Source: Thermobrachium celere DSM 8682 (lineage in GTDB: Bacteria > Bacillota > Clostridia > Clostridiales > Caloramatoraceae). From it: a stretch of DNA of 64,000 nt. Below the pieces are notes generated by a model, which was not told where the DNA came from, searched no databases, and saw only the letters and a list, made by a program, of their open reading frames with translations. This document shows positions 1-8,541 of this stretch, piece by piece. Made by a program: the position numbers and the translations under genes. Position 1 is the first letter of the stretch, and each line of letters opens with the position of its first letter. The DNA lies in the NCBI RefSeq assembly GCF_000430995.1, contig NZ_HF952018.1, positions 421,938 through 485,937 on the forward strand. The letters are read 5' to 3'.

Positions 1-541
1 GATTTTTCTTATTTAATACCCCATCCAATATAATGCTTACTGGAAGTTTTGTTGCTTGAGGTCTAAGGTTTAAATCCTCCTTGGTTACAGGTGATTTTTC
101 TGCTTTAGGAATAATGCTTAATTTTCCACTTGTTTCAAGTATTGCATATTCAATATCCGATATATCTAAGTACCCACTCATTCTAAGTTCTTCAATTAGG
201 TCATCTAAATTAAAGCGTTGGCGCCTTAATTCTTCTTCAGAAACCTTTCCATGTTTTATTAAAATATCAGGTGTACCACAGAAAACTTTTCTTAAAAACT
301 CTATTTTTAATGTTAAAAATGATATGAGAATTTCAAGGGACATCAATGTGAGAATAGGTATAATTCCATGTATTAGAGGAATAGCTGTATCCTGCATAGG
401 AAGTGTAGCTAGTTCAGATAACATTAGAGCAACCACAAGTTCAAAGGGTTGAAGTTCACCAATTTGCCTTTTCCCCATTAGCCTCATGGCTAAAGTTACA
501 AAAATGTATAGTATAATTGTTCTAACAAATACGATCATCAT
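1..541 (-). CDS. DUF421 (YetF/YdfR-type) membrane protein, 3' end cut by window edge
   Basis: The visible N-terminal 180 residues carry hydrophobic segments at about residues 3-18, 30-45 and 50-70, then a soluble part containing DDLIEELRMSGYLDISDIEYAILE, typical of the C-terminal domain of DUF421 proteins. The early MGKRQIGELQPFELV stretch is a family hallmark. DUF421 proteins are small membrane proteins common in spore formers (YetF, YrbG, YdfR); their biochemical role is not firmly known. A GGAGG site precedes two consecutive ATG codons; the second (at 538) has the better spacing, so the start is 541 or 538. The rest of the C-terminal domain lies outside the window. Family assignment is confident, function is not. 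Confidence 0.85.
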   Translation of the reverse strand, partial: MMIVFVRTIILYIFVTLAMRLMGKRQIGELQPFELVVALMLSELATLPMQDTAIPLIHGIIPILTLMSLEILISFLTLKIEFLRKVFCGTPDILIKHGKVSEEELRRQRFNLDDLIEELRMSGYLDISDIEYAILETSGKLSIIPKAEKSPVTKEDLNLRPQATKLPVSIILDGVLNKKN

Positions 542-631
542 TACACCTCCTTAGCAGTAGTATTTGAAGTTTAATTATTTTTAAACATATTAGATATAAT
601 GAAGCAATAAGTTTTATAAATTTTAAATTAC

Positions 632-660
632 TTGTAAATTTTTAGAATAATTAATATAAT
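632..660 (+). promoter_or_regulatory. Sigma-A type promoter for SUKH-TPR/gltX
   Basis: TTGTAA at 632-637, a 17-bp spacer and a perfect TATAAT at 655-660. It lies 35 bp before the SUKH-TPR start and has no competing gene between. Inferred from sequence only. Confidence 0.55.
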
Positions 661-694
661 TTAATTAGCACATTAAATAGAAAGGAATTAAGTT

Positions 695-1774
695 ATGATG
701 AAAAATAGATTAGAAAAGTTTGAAATGAAATATGGTTATTTCTTCCCGAAGGAGTATAAGGAGTTTATATATAAATTTGGCGGAGATAGTCAATTTGGAA
801 GCTGTCGTTTTGAGTATCCTGAAAATATTGCAGCAAATATATTAAGAATTCCAGGCAAAATGGATTTTAGGCTAGTTCCATTTGGTGATATAAGTAATGG
901 AGATTTATACTGTTTTTACAGATATGGACCAGAAATTGAAGACTACTTTATAGGTTTATATCTACATGAAACAGGAAATTTTGTAATTTTGGCTTCAAAT
1001 TTCAAATCCTTTATGTATAGATGTATGTTAGATGACTATTTTGCATCTATTAATGCAAATGAGGATCTTTCCTTTGAAGATAATATATCTGCCTCATTTG
1101 AATGCCTAGAAAGATGTGAGATATTATCTAAAGAGTTTGGATTTAACTTAGATGAAATAAAACAATATAGATCAGAGCTTGATTATCACAACCTAATGAT
1201 TAAAAAGGATGGAAAAGCTGTTCAGAGTTTGTGTTATCTTGGGAAATATTATTTAGAAAAAGAGGATTATAAAAAGGGATTTTATTATATTAATAAAGCA
1301 ATAAAAACTTATAACAATTACTTTGCACCCTACTATATATTAGGTAAACATCTACTTTTATCGGGAAAAATAGATGGATATACATATCTAAAAAGAGCAA
1401 TAAAACGTTCGCTAAGTTTAACAGGATATAGTTATTGGCAGGAGGATTTCATTGATATACCTGAGGATGCACATAGAGATGTAGCACTTTATTTAGAAGA
1501 TATGTTTGATTATGATGATCTATTAGAAAGAAAATTAATGAGGGGAGCTGACCCCTATGATATGAAGTTAAGGATGGCTATTGCAAAAGAGTATTATAAA
1601 ATTGGAAAATATAAGCATGCAATTGAGGAGTGCTGTAATGCTCTTTACTGCAGTAGAGGAAATTCAATAGAAGTTTTAGAATTTGCATTAGAAATATCTA
1701 AAGTATCGGGAGATTCATATATTACAAAGATAATAGAGAACGACATAAAAAATTTAAGTAGGAAGGTGTATTAA
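695..1774 (+). CDS. SUKH (SMI1/KNR4) domain protein with TPR-like repeats
   Basis: 359 residues. The first ~120 residues resemble the SMI1/KNR4 (SUKH) fold: a helix with FPKEYKEFIYKFGG, then PFGDISNGDLYCFYRY and a FVILASNFKSFM strand-helix end. The rest is helical; residues ~175-240 and ~285-340 look like tetratricopeptide repeats (LCYLGKYYLEKEDYKKGFYYINKAI; MAIAKEYYKIGKYKHAIEECCNAL). SUKH proteins are known mostly as immunity proteins of polymorphic toxins and as scaffolding proteins; TPRs bind partners. An AAAGGA site precedes ATGATG. The stop is one base before gltX, so both are surely co-transcribed. No toxin gene is visible beside it. A specific role cannot be given; immunity, chaperone or regulatory adaptor are all possible. 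Confidence 0.75.
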   Translation: MMKNRLEKFEMKYGYFFPKEYKEFIYKFGGDSQFGSCRFEYPENIAANILRIPGKMDFRLVPFGDISNGDLYCFYRYGPEIEDYFIGLYLHETGNFVILASNFKSFMYRCMLDDYFASINANEDLSFEDNISASFECLERCEILSKEFGFNLDEIKQYRSELDYHNLMIKKDGKAVQSLCYLGKYYLEKEDYKKGFYYINKAIKTYNNYFAPYYILGKHLLLSGKIDGYTYLKRAIKRSLSLTGYSYWQEDFIDIPEDAHRDVALYLEDMFDYDDLLERKLMRGADPYDMKLRMAIAKEYYKIGKYKHAIEECCNALYCSRGNSIEVLEFALEISKVSGDSYITKIIENDIKNLSRKVY

Positions 1775-1775
1775 A

Positions 1776-3239
1776 ATGGAGGTTAGGGTTAGGATAGCAC
1801 CAAGTCCAACTGGTAATTGCCATGTTGGAACAGCTAGAAATGCTCTCTACAATTATCTATTTGCTAAAAAAAATAATGGTAAATTCATATTAAGAATAGA
1901 TGATACAGATATGAAGCGCAATTCAAAGGAGTCAGAAGAAGGCATATATGAGGGATTAAGGTGGTTAGGAATAACTTGGGATGAGGGCCCAGATGTTGGT
2001 GGTCCATATGGACCATATAGACAATCAGAGAGATTGGATACCTATAATAAGTATATAGAAAAATTAATAGATGAGGGATATGCTTACTATTGTTTTTGTA
2101 GTGAAGAGGAGCTTGAGGAGGAAAGAAAAAGACAGTTAGAACAAAAGCTTGCTCCAAAATATTCAGGAAGGTGTAGAAGTTTAACCAAAGAAGAGATAGA
2201 AGAAAAATTAAATAAAGGTTTAAAACCTGTTGTAAGATTTAAAGTGCCTAATAAAGTTATAACCTTTAATGATGTAGTAAGGGGAGAACTAAAGTGGGAT
2301 GGCAGTCTAATGGGTGATTTTGTGATAAGAAAATCAGATGGAGTTCCTACATATAATTTTGCAACAGCAATAGATGATTACTTGATGAAAATTTCCCATG
2401 TATTAAGAAGCCAAGAACATATACCAAATACCTTTTGCCAAGTATTAATTTTAGAAGCCCTATCTGCAAGAGTCCCACAATATGTACATTTTCCTCTTCT
2501 ACTTAATGAGGATAGAAGTAAAATTTCAAAAAGGGATGGTGCTTTGTACATAGGTGAATATAAAGAGATGGGATATTTGAAGGAAGCAGTATTAAACTTT
2601 ATAGTACTTCTTGGATGGAATCCAAAGGATGGACAAGAATTTTTAACAGTTGAAGAGATGATTGATAAGTTTAGTTTAGACAATATTAATAATTCAAACG
2701 TTGTTTTTGATTTTAAAAAGCTTGAGTGGTATAATGGCCACTATATTAGAAAAAAGAGTTTAGATGAGTTATATGAACTTATTTTACCTTTTGTTGAGAA
2801 ACAAGATTATTTTGAAGGGACAGAGGAGGATTACGAAAAGCTAAAAAAGATTGTTGCAGTTGAACAGGAAAGATTAAAGAGACTTGATGAGGCAAAGGAT
2901 GCCTTTAGGATGTTTTACGAAAGACCAAAGGAGTATTCTTTAGAATTTATTATAGACTCAATAAAAAAGGTTGATAAAGAGGAAATAATACGACTTTTAG
3001 ATGAGTCAATTAACCATCTAGAAAAGATAGAAAACTGGGATAAGGTATATTTAGAAGAAGAGATGCGTAGGCTTTGTGAAAAAATAAATACAAAAACTAA
3101 AATACTATTTATGCTACTTAGAATTGCTGCAACAGGTTCAAAAGTTTCTCCACCTTTATTTGATGTATTTGAAATTATAGGTAAAGAGGAGACGCTATTT
3201 AGATTAAAAAAATGTAAAATGGATATAGAGATAAAATAA
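1776..3239 (+). CDS. gltX: Glutamate--tRNA ligase
   Basis: Charges tRNA-Glu (and, in many Clostridia, tRNA-Gln for later amidation) with glutamate in the cytoplasm. Class I synthetase signatures are clear: the HIGH-type motif HVGT at residues 16-19 inside PSPTGNCHVGT, and the KMSKS-type motif KISKR at residues 249-253. The length of 487 residues is normal for bacterial GltX, with the anticodon-binding helical part at the C-terminus. The ATG lies one base after the stop of the SUKH-TPR gene; the ribosome site AGGAAGGTG is inside that gene's last codons, implying translational coupling. A palindromic terminator follows directly. Confidence 0.96.
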   Translation: MEVRVRIAPSPTGNCHVGTARNALYNYLFAKKNNGKFILRIDDTDMKRNSKESEEGIYEGLRWLGITWDEGPDVGGPYGPYRQSERLDTYNKYIEKLIDEGYAYYCFCSEEELEEERKRQLEQKLAPKYSGRCRSLTKEEIEEKLNKGLKPVVRFKVPNKVITFNDVVRGELKWDGSLMGDFVIRKSDGVPTYNFATAIDDYLMKISHVLRSQEHIPNTFCQVLILEALSARVPQYVHFPLLLNEDRSKISKRDGALYIGEYKEMGYLKEAVLNFIVLLGWNPKDGQEFLTVEEMIDKFSLDNINNSNVVFDFKKLEWYNGHYIRKKSLDELYELILPFVEKQDYFEGTEEDYEKLKKIVAVEQERLKRLDEAKDAFRMFYERPKEYSLEFIIDSIKKVDKEEIIRLLDESINHLEKIENWDKVYLEEEMRRLCEKINTKTKILFMLLRIAATGSKVSPPLFDVFEIIGKEETLFRLKKCKMDIEIK

Positions 3240-3241
3240 AT

Positions 3242-3276
3242 AAAGTACTCTGAACAATAGTGTTCAGAGTACTTTT
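3242..3276. terminator. Bidirectional terminator between gltX and the YVTN gene
   Basis: Perfect stem AGTACTCTGAACA / TGTTCAGAGTACT with loop ATAG, flanked by A-run on the left and T-run on the right, so it can end both convergent transcripts. Confidence 0.9.
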
Positions 3277-3289
3277 AGCATTTAAACAA

Positions 3290-5203
3290 TTAGTTTTGAG
3301 GAATTAGTTTAAAAGTTTCAATAAAGTAAGTTCCAGCAGGAAGGTTTCCAAATTCAAAATAACCATCAGATTTTGTTTCGGCTATGGCAACAACATATTT
3401 CATATCTCCATCACGTCTATAAATTTCTACAAGGCATTTATCTACAGGTACACCATTATAGATAACTGTACCTGTAATTTTACCCTGTGGATTTGCAGGA
3501 TCTTTTGATAGTTTATTTGTTGAGGATATAACCATATAATCCTTATCAATAACAACTAGAAAATCCTGAGGAAGATATCCATTGGCTGCAAGTCTTAAGG
3601 TGTATATTCCATGAGGAAGATATGCTATTCTATATCTACCATTTATACTTGTGAAACTGTGAACATATAGTTGATCTGTTCCATCAACCTTTTTATAAAG
3701 ATTTGCACCACCATTGACTATTCCTTCAAGTGTACTTCCAAGGACTTCACCAAATATTACACCAAGTCTCGATACCATATTGTCATTTAATAGTAGGCTC
3801 AAATTCTTTTGCTCGTTACCTTCTAATATAAAGTCACCAACATAGGACAGATTGTAGTCTGGTGATATAACTATTATAGTGTATTTACCAGCAGGAAGTC
3901 TGCCACTGAAGAATCCTTTGCTATCTGTTATATCGTGGTATATTGTAAATCCATCGGTATTAATAATCTTTACTGATGCACTAACAATAGGATTATTATC
4001 GGGGTCAGTAATATTTCCATATATTAATCCTTCTGGACTTTGGTCAAGCTCAGGGGTAACAATTATATTAATATTAGCATTTTTAGTAAGTTCAATGTTG
4101 CTTGTTTCAGCTTTTAAAGCTCTGCACAAGAGTAAGGACGAAGGTGTTGGCACTTCTATTAAAGTACCGTGTAATGAAATAGGATAGGTTCCAGTTGGAA
4201 GTGCAGAAACTGGGTTTGCATGTTCAATGTCAACTCTTATTGCTATATTTAAAGTTTGGTTTGTAACATAGGCAATTTTAGATTCAGGTCTTATTTCAAT
4301 ATCTGTTAAAGAACCTCCAAGATAAACGGTTTTGTAGTTATCAAGATTGTTTATATCAAATATTGTTATACTTCCAGATGTTGAATTTAAAGTTATTAGC
4401 TTTTGACAGTTTGGAGTAATTTCGCATTTATATGGTACAGCAAATAGGAATTTTGTTTTTAATATTCTAAGAGGAGGTGTTGTAGAAAGCTGCATAATCA
4501 TTCCCGTTGATCTGCTTAATCCAGTAACAAATATATATTTACCATCCTCAGAGGTTGTTATAGCAGTTGGGTTAAATACACCAGATGTAAAGGTAATATA
4601 AGGTGTTAATAGTTCCATACTTTCAACAGATATCATTCCTATAAATGGTCTTTGATAACTTACAAAGTATACATATTTTCCGTCTTTACTCATTAGAAGG
4701 TCGGTTGGAGTGTAGGTTAGTGAAGTAGGAAGAGAAATTCTTTTTACTAAAGACATACTTTCAGTATCAATTACTGGTACATTTAGGGCGTTAATACATT
4801 GCACAAACAAGTACTTTCCATCAGGAGTTATAACCATTCTAACAGGTTTAAAGTTAAGAGGTATTGTGCTTACTATAGTTTGGGTTGCGATATTAATAAC
4901 AGCAATATATTCGCTGTCACGACAGGCAACATAAAGAGTAGAGTTATCTGGACTTATAACACCAGACATAGGGAATTGTCCAACTGTTATTGTTGACGAA
5001 ACTGTGTTTGTTGTTGTATTAATTATACTTATGGTTCCATCGCCAGAGTTTAAAGAAAATACATATCTCCCATCGTGGGTTGTAACAACATCATAGGGGT
5101 TACTACCTACAGGTATATTTGCTATAACTTTATCGGTTGTTGTATCAATACATGTTACACTTGAGGAGTTTAGATTTGCTGTATATATGGCAAATGTTTT
5201 CAT
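3290..5203 (-). CDS. YVTN beta-propeller protein with carboxypeptidase-regulatory-like repeats
   Basis: 637 residues. Residues 1 to about 345 are a run of ~42-residue YVTN/YncE-type propeller blades (SVTCIDTTTDKVIANIPVGSNP, TISIINTTTNTVSSTITVG, and so on). Residues ~390-470, ~480-560 and ~575-637 look like CarboxypepD_reg/Cna-B-like beta-sandwich repeats (LPAGKYTIIV, LPHGIYTLRL, LPAGTYFIET). There is no recognisable signal peptide, membrane segment, or sortase motif, although this mix is usual for surface proteins. The start is well set by AAAGGGGGGATAAT before ATG. It is a single gene, convergent with gltX and divergent from the uridine-kinase-like gene. A spore-coat or exosporium role, reached by mother-cell lysis and not secretion, is a possible explanation but unproven. 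Confidence 0.8.
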   Translation of the reverse strand: MKTFAIYTANLNSSSVTCIDTTTDKVIANIPVGSNPYDVVTTHDGRYVFSLNSGDGTISIINTTTNTVSSTITVGQFPMSGVISPDNSTLYVACRDSEYIAVINIATQTIVSTIPLNFKPVRMVITPDGKYLFVQCINALNVPVIDTESMSLVKRISLPTSLTYTPTDLLMSKDGKYVYFVSYQRPFIGMISVESMELLTPYITFTSGVFNPTAITTSEDGKYIFVTGLSRSTGMIMQLSTTPPLRILKTKFLFAVPYKCEITPNCQKLITLNSTSGSITIFDINNLDNYKTVYLGGSLTDIEIRPESKIAYVTNQTLNIAIRVDIEHANPVSALPTGTYPISLHGTLIEVPTPSSLLLCRALKAETSNIELTKNANINIIVTPELDQSPEGLIYGNITDPDNNPIVSASVKIINTDGFTIYHDITDSKGFFSGRLPAGKYTIIVISPDYNLSYVGDFILEGNEQKNLSLLLNDNMVSRLGVIFGEVLGSTLEGIVNGGANLYKKVDGTDQLYVHSFTSINGRYRIAYLPHGIYTLRLAANGYLPQDFLVVIDKDYMVISSTNKLSKDPANPQGKITGTVIYNGVPVDKCLVEIYRRDGDMKYVVAIAETKSDGYFEFGNLPAGTYFIETFKLIPQN

Positions 5204-5370
5204 ATTATCCCCCCTTTATTCTTTCAATACAGTATATGTATTATTATTACAGAATGTTAGATTACAGTAGAAATTTTTAAATAAATTTTGTAAAATGTAA
5301 TAAATTAATTATGTAACATTAATACAAATAATGCATATAATAAACTACACTCTATTAAAGGGGGATAATA

Positions 5371-7029
5371 ATGGAGAAACTTATTTCGGTAAAGAGACTA
5401 GATACAGGCGAGATTATAAAGGCTAATGTAGGAAGTAGTTTGCTTGACATATTAAAAACTGGGAAGGACATATTAGATCCTGTTGTGGCAATGGTGGATG
5501 GAGAAATTGAAGAGCTAACTAAAAAAATCCATTATGATGTAGAGGTTCTTCCAATTACCCTTAAAAGTCCCCTTGGAGTTAAGACATATCTTAGAAGTTT
5601 GACATTTGTTTTTATAAAGGCCGTTGAAGATTTATTCTCTGGTGCAGAGGTTACAATTGAGCATTCTCTAAACAAAGCTTTGTATGGGGAGATACATTAT
5701 GATAGAAAGATAGAAGAGAAGGATATTGAGCTTATTAAAAAGAGGATGCAGGAGATTATAAACTCAGATGAACCCTTTGAAAAAATAAAGGTTAAAAAAG
5801 AAGAGGCTGTAAAGATATTTCAAAATTATGGAATGAAGGATAAGTTAAGACTTCTAAAATATATTAATTTGCCATATATAAACCTTTATAGATGTGGATA
5901 CCTTTATGACTACTTCTATGGTCCAATGGTACCATCTGCAGGATATCTAAAACTATTTGATTTAAAATTTCATGATCCAGGTTTTTTACTACTTTATCCA
6001 CATGAAAGCAATCCAACAAAGCTTATTGAATTTAGAGATGTTCCAAAACTAGCTAAGATATTTAAAGAGACAGAAGAATGGGCAAAAATACTTGATGTAG
6101 CAGATGTTGGGGCACTTAATGATAAGGTTGTAAATAAAGAGATGAATGAGTTAATACTAGTTGCAGAGGGACTACATGAAAAGAAGATTGCACATATAGC
6201 GGATAAAATTTATGAAAATAAGGATAAGGTAAAGATCGTATTGATAGCAGGTCCTTCATCATCTGGTAAAACAACCTTTTCAAAAAGGCTTTCTATTCAA
6301 TTAAGGGTTCTTGGTCTAAAGCCCCATCCTATTTCGTTAGATGATTATTTTGTAGATAGAGAAAAAACTCCACTTGATGAAAATGGAGAATATGATTTTG
6401 AGTCAATTTATGCACTCGATCTAGAGCTTTTTAATAAACACCTTGCTGCTTTATTAGATGGCCAAGAAGTTGAGATACCAACCTTTAACTTTATAAAGGG
6501 AAGAAGAGAATGGAAGGGACATAAATATAAAATGGAACCTAATTCTATTCTTGTTATAGAAGGTATACATGGATTAAATGAAATATTAACTAATGCTATT
6601 CCAAGGGAAAATAAGTTTAAAATATATATAAGTGCCTTAACTCAATTAAATATAGATAATCACAACAGAATACCTACAACAGATGTAAGGTTACTAAGAA
6701 GAATTGTAAGGGATAATCGTTCAAGGGGAAGAAATGCAGAGGCTACTATCCTATCTTGGCCAAGTGTAAGAAGAGGGGAAGAGAAGAATATATTTCCATT
6801 CCAAGAGGATGCAGATGCAATGTTTAACTCAACTCTTGTTTATGAAATGAGTATACTCAAAAAGTATGCAGAGCCTCTTCTTCTTGAGATAAAAAAGGAT
6901 AGTCCAGCCTACATTGAGGCAAAAAGGCTCCTTTCATTCCTACAGTATTTTATATCAGTTGAGGATGAAGATATAATTCCTAAAAATTCAATTATTAGGG
7001 AATTTATAGGTGGAAGTTGTTTTGAATAA
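5371..7029 (+). CDS. TGS/SAD-uridine kinase fusion (nucleoside kinase)
   Basis: 552 residues. The C-terminal half is a P-loop kinase of the uridine kinase/phosphoribulokinase family: Walker A GPSSSGKT at 294-301 with K300, followed by HPISLDDYFVDR and VIEGIHGLNE. The N-terminal ~60 residues resemble a TGS domain (threonyl-tRNA synthetase/GTPase/SpoT) and residues ~60-220 resemble the second additional (editing-like) domain of threonyl-tRNA synthetase. This architecture is known in Clostridia as a putative nucleoside kinase; the substrate is probably uridine or a related nucleoside, with phosphorylation by NTP. The start follows AAAGGGGGATAATA. The gene is monocistronic, ended by a hairpin. 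What the tRNA-synthetase-like half senses is unknown. Confidence 0.85.
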   Translation: MEKLISVKRLDTGEIIKANVGSSLLDILKTGKDILDPVVAMVDGEIEELTKKIHYDVEVLPITLKSPLGVKTYLRSLTFVFIKAVEDLFSGAEVTIEHSLNKALYGEIHYDRKIEEKDIELIKKRMQEIINSDEPFEKIKVKKEEAVKIFQNYGMKDKLRLLKYINLPYINLYRCGYLYDYFYGPMVPSAGYLKLFDLKFHDPGFLLLYPHESNPTKLIEFRDVPKLAKIFKETEEWAKILDVADVGALNDKVVNKEMNELILVAEGLHEKKIAHIADKIYENKDKVKIVLIAGPSSSGKTTFSKRLSIQLRVLGLKPHPISLDDYFVDREKTPLDENGEYDFESIYALDLELFNKHLAALLDGQEVEIPTFNFIKGRREWKGHKYKMEPNSILVIEGIHGLNEILTNAIPRENKFKIYISALTQLNIDNHNRIPTTDVRLLRRIVRDNRSRGRNAEATILSWPSVRRGEEKNIFPFQEDADAMFNSTLVYEMSILKKYAEPLLLEIKKDSPAYIEAKRLLSFLQYFISVEDEDIIPKNSIIREFIGGSCFE

Positions 7030-7030
7030 T

Positions 7031-7057
7031 AAAAGGGCCAAGGCCCTTTTATTTTTT
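7031..7057 (+). terminator. Terminator after the uridine-kinase-like gene
   Basis: AAAAGGGCC/GGCCCTTTT hairpin with a tight loop followed by ATTTTTT, immediately after the stop codon. Confidence 0.9.
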
Positions 7058-7147
7058 ACCATTACAATTGAATTTAAATAATATAAATGTTAATATATAG
7101 GTATTACCTGTAAAATTTAGGATAATATAATAGTGGGAGGTGTAAAT

Positions 7148-8530
7148 ATGGTTGATAAATCAATATTACAGGAAGTTTTAAATGAGGCATTAAAAACTGG
7201 TGGAGATTTTGCAGAAATTTACATAGAGCAGAATGATTTAAATACCGCATATATGTCAGATGGTAGAGTTGAAAGCGTTCTTTCAGGAAAGGATTATGGA
7301 GCAGGAGTTAGAATTTTATCAGGTTTTAATTGTGTTTATGCCTATACAAATGATTTATCAAGGGAAGGGCTTTTAAAGATAGCAAGGGATGCGTCCTATG
7401 CATTAGCTGATGTTAAAAATAAAGAGAGTAGAGAGCTTATTAAACTTGATTATACAAATTCACATCCTATAGTTATAGTTCCAAGCACAGTTGATATTTC
7501 AAAAAAGGTTTCAAAGGTTAAAGAGGCTTATAGTGTTGCTAAAAACTATAGCAATGAAATAGTGCAGGTTTCAGTAAGATATATAGACAACGACAAGAAG
7601 GTTTTAATTGCAAATTCTGAAGGTTTACTTGCAGAAGATAGAAGGATAAGAACAAGGATGGCTATTGAGGCTGTTGCATCCGACGGAAATGAAAATCAAA
7701 CAGGATTTTTTGGTCCAGGAAGGCTTATGGGATTTGAGTTTTTCCAAAATGTTGACATAGAGTGGTATGCGAAAGAGGCAGCAAGAATGGCAGTTACCAT
7801 GCTTCATGCAGACCTTTGCCCATCTGGAGTTATGCCTGTTGTAATAGATAATGGTTTTGGTGGGGTTATATTCCACGAAGCCTGTGGTCATTCCCTTGAG
7901 GCTACATCAGTTGCAAAGGGCCATTCTGTATTTTCAGGAAAGCTTGGTCAAAAGATTGCTTCTGATGTAGTTACTGCCATAGATGATGGAACCATACCTA
8001 ATGCTTGGGGTTCATCAAATATTGATGATGAGGGACATCCAACACAGAGAAATGTGCTAATTGAAAATGGTATATTAAAGGGATATATGATAGATATGCT
8101 AAATGGTAGAAGAATGAATATGAAGGCAACAGGAAACAGCAGGCGTGAGAGCTATAAATATGCTCCAACTTCAAGAATGACAAATACGTTTATTGCACCA
8201 GGAGATAAAACACCAGAGGAGATTATAAAATCAACTGAATATGGATTGTATGCTAAGTATATGGGGGGAGGTTCTGTAAATCCTGTTACAGGCGATTTTA
8301 ACTTTGCTGTAAATGAAGCGTACTTAATAAAGGATGGAAAAATAGACAGACCAGTAAGAGGTGCTACGCTTATAGGAAAAGGCTCACAGGTCCTACTTGA
8401 TATTGATATGGTTGGTAATAATTTAGAATTAGGGCAAGGAATGTGTGGATCAATTAGTGGAAGTGTTCCTGCAAATGTTGGTCAGCCAATGATTAGGGTT
8501 AAAAAGATGACTGTTGGTGGAAGAAAGTAG
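7148..8530 (+). CDS. tldD: TldD family metalloprotease subunit
   Basis: 460 residues from the ATG at 7148, chosen because GGGAGGTGT lies 5 bases before it; an upstream in-frame GTG sits inside that ribosome site. The zinc-protease motif HEACGH (HExxxH) is at residues 243-248, followed by the family segment GHSLEATSVAKGHSVFSGK. TldD and TldE form a heterodimeric protease that degrades unfolded or matures modified peptides (microcin B17 and CcdA in E. coli); TldD carries the metal site. It lies 11 bases before tldE, so both are one operon. A TATAAT 16 bp after TTACCT (about 7105-7131) may be its promoter. Targets in this organism are unknown. Confidence 0.93.
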   Translation: MVDKSILQEVLNEALKTGGDFAEIYIEQNDLNTAYMSDGRVESVLSGKDYGAGVRILSGFNCVYAYTNDLSREGLLKIARDASYALADVKNKESRELIKLDYTNSHPIVIVPSTVDISKKVSKVKEAYSVAKNYSNEIVQVSVRYIDNDKKVLIANSEGLLAEDRRIRTRMAIEAVASDGNENQTGFFGPGRLMGFEFFQNVDIEWYAKEAARMAVTMLHADLCPSGVMPVVIDNGFGGVIFHEACGHSLEATSVAKGHSVFSGKLGQKIASDVVTAIDDGTIPNAWGSSNIDDEGHPTQRNVLIENGILKGYMIDMLNGRRMNMKATGNSRRESYKYAPTSRMTNTFIAPGDKTPEEIIKSTEYGLYAKYMGGGSVNPVTGDFNFAVNEAYLIKDGKIDRPVRGATLIGKGSQVLLDIDMVGNNLELGQGMCGSISGSVPANVGQPMIRVKKMTVGGRK

Positions 8531-8541
8531 GAGGTGATTTT

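Noticed and set aside
81-452. Open frame on the plus strand at the left edge
   Set aside because: It is the antisense shadow of the DUF421 gene, with no ribosome site and no family pattern.
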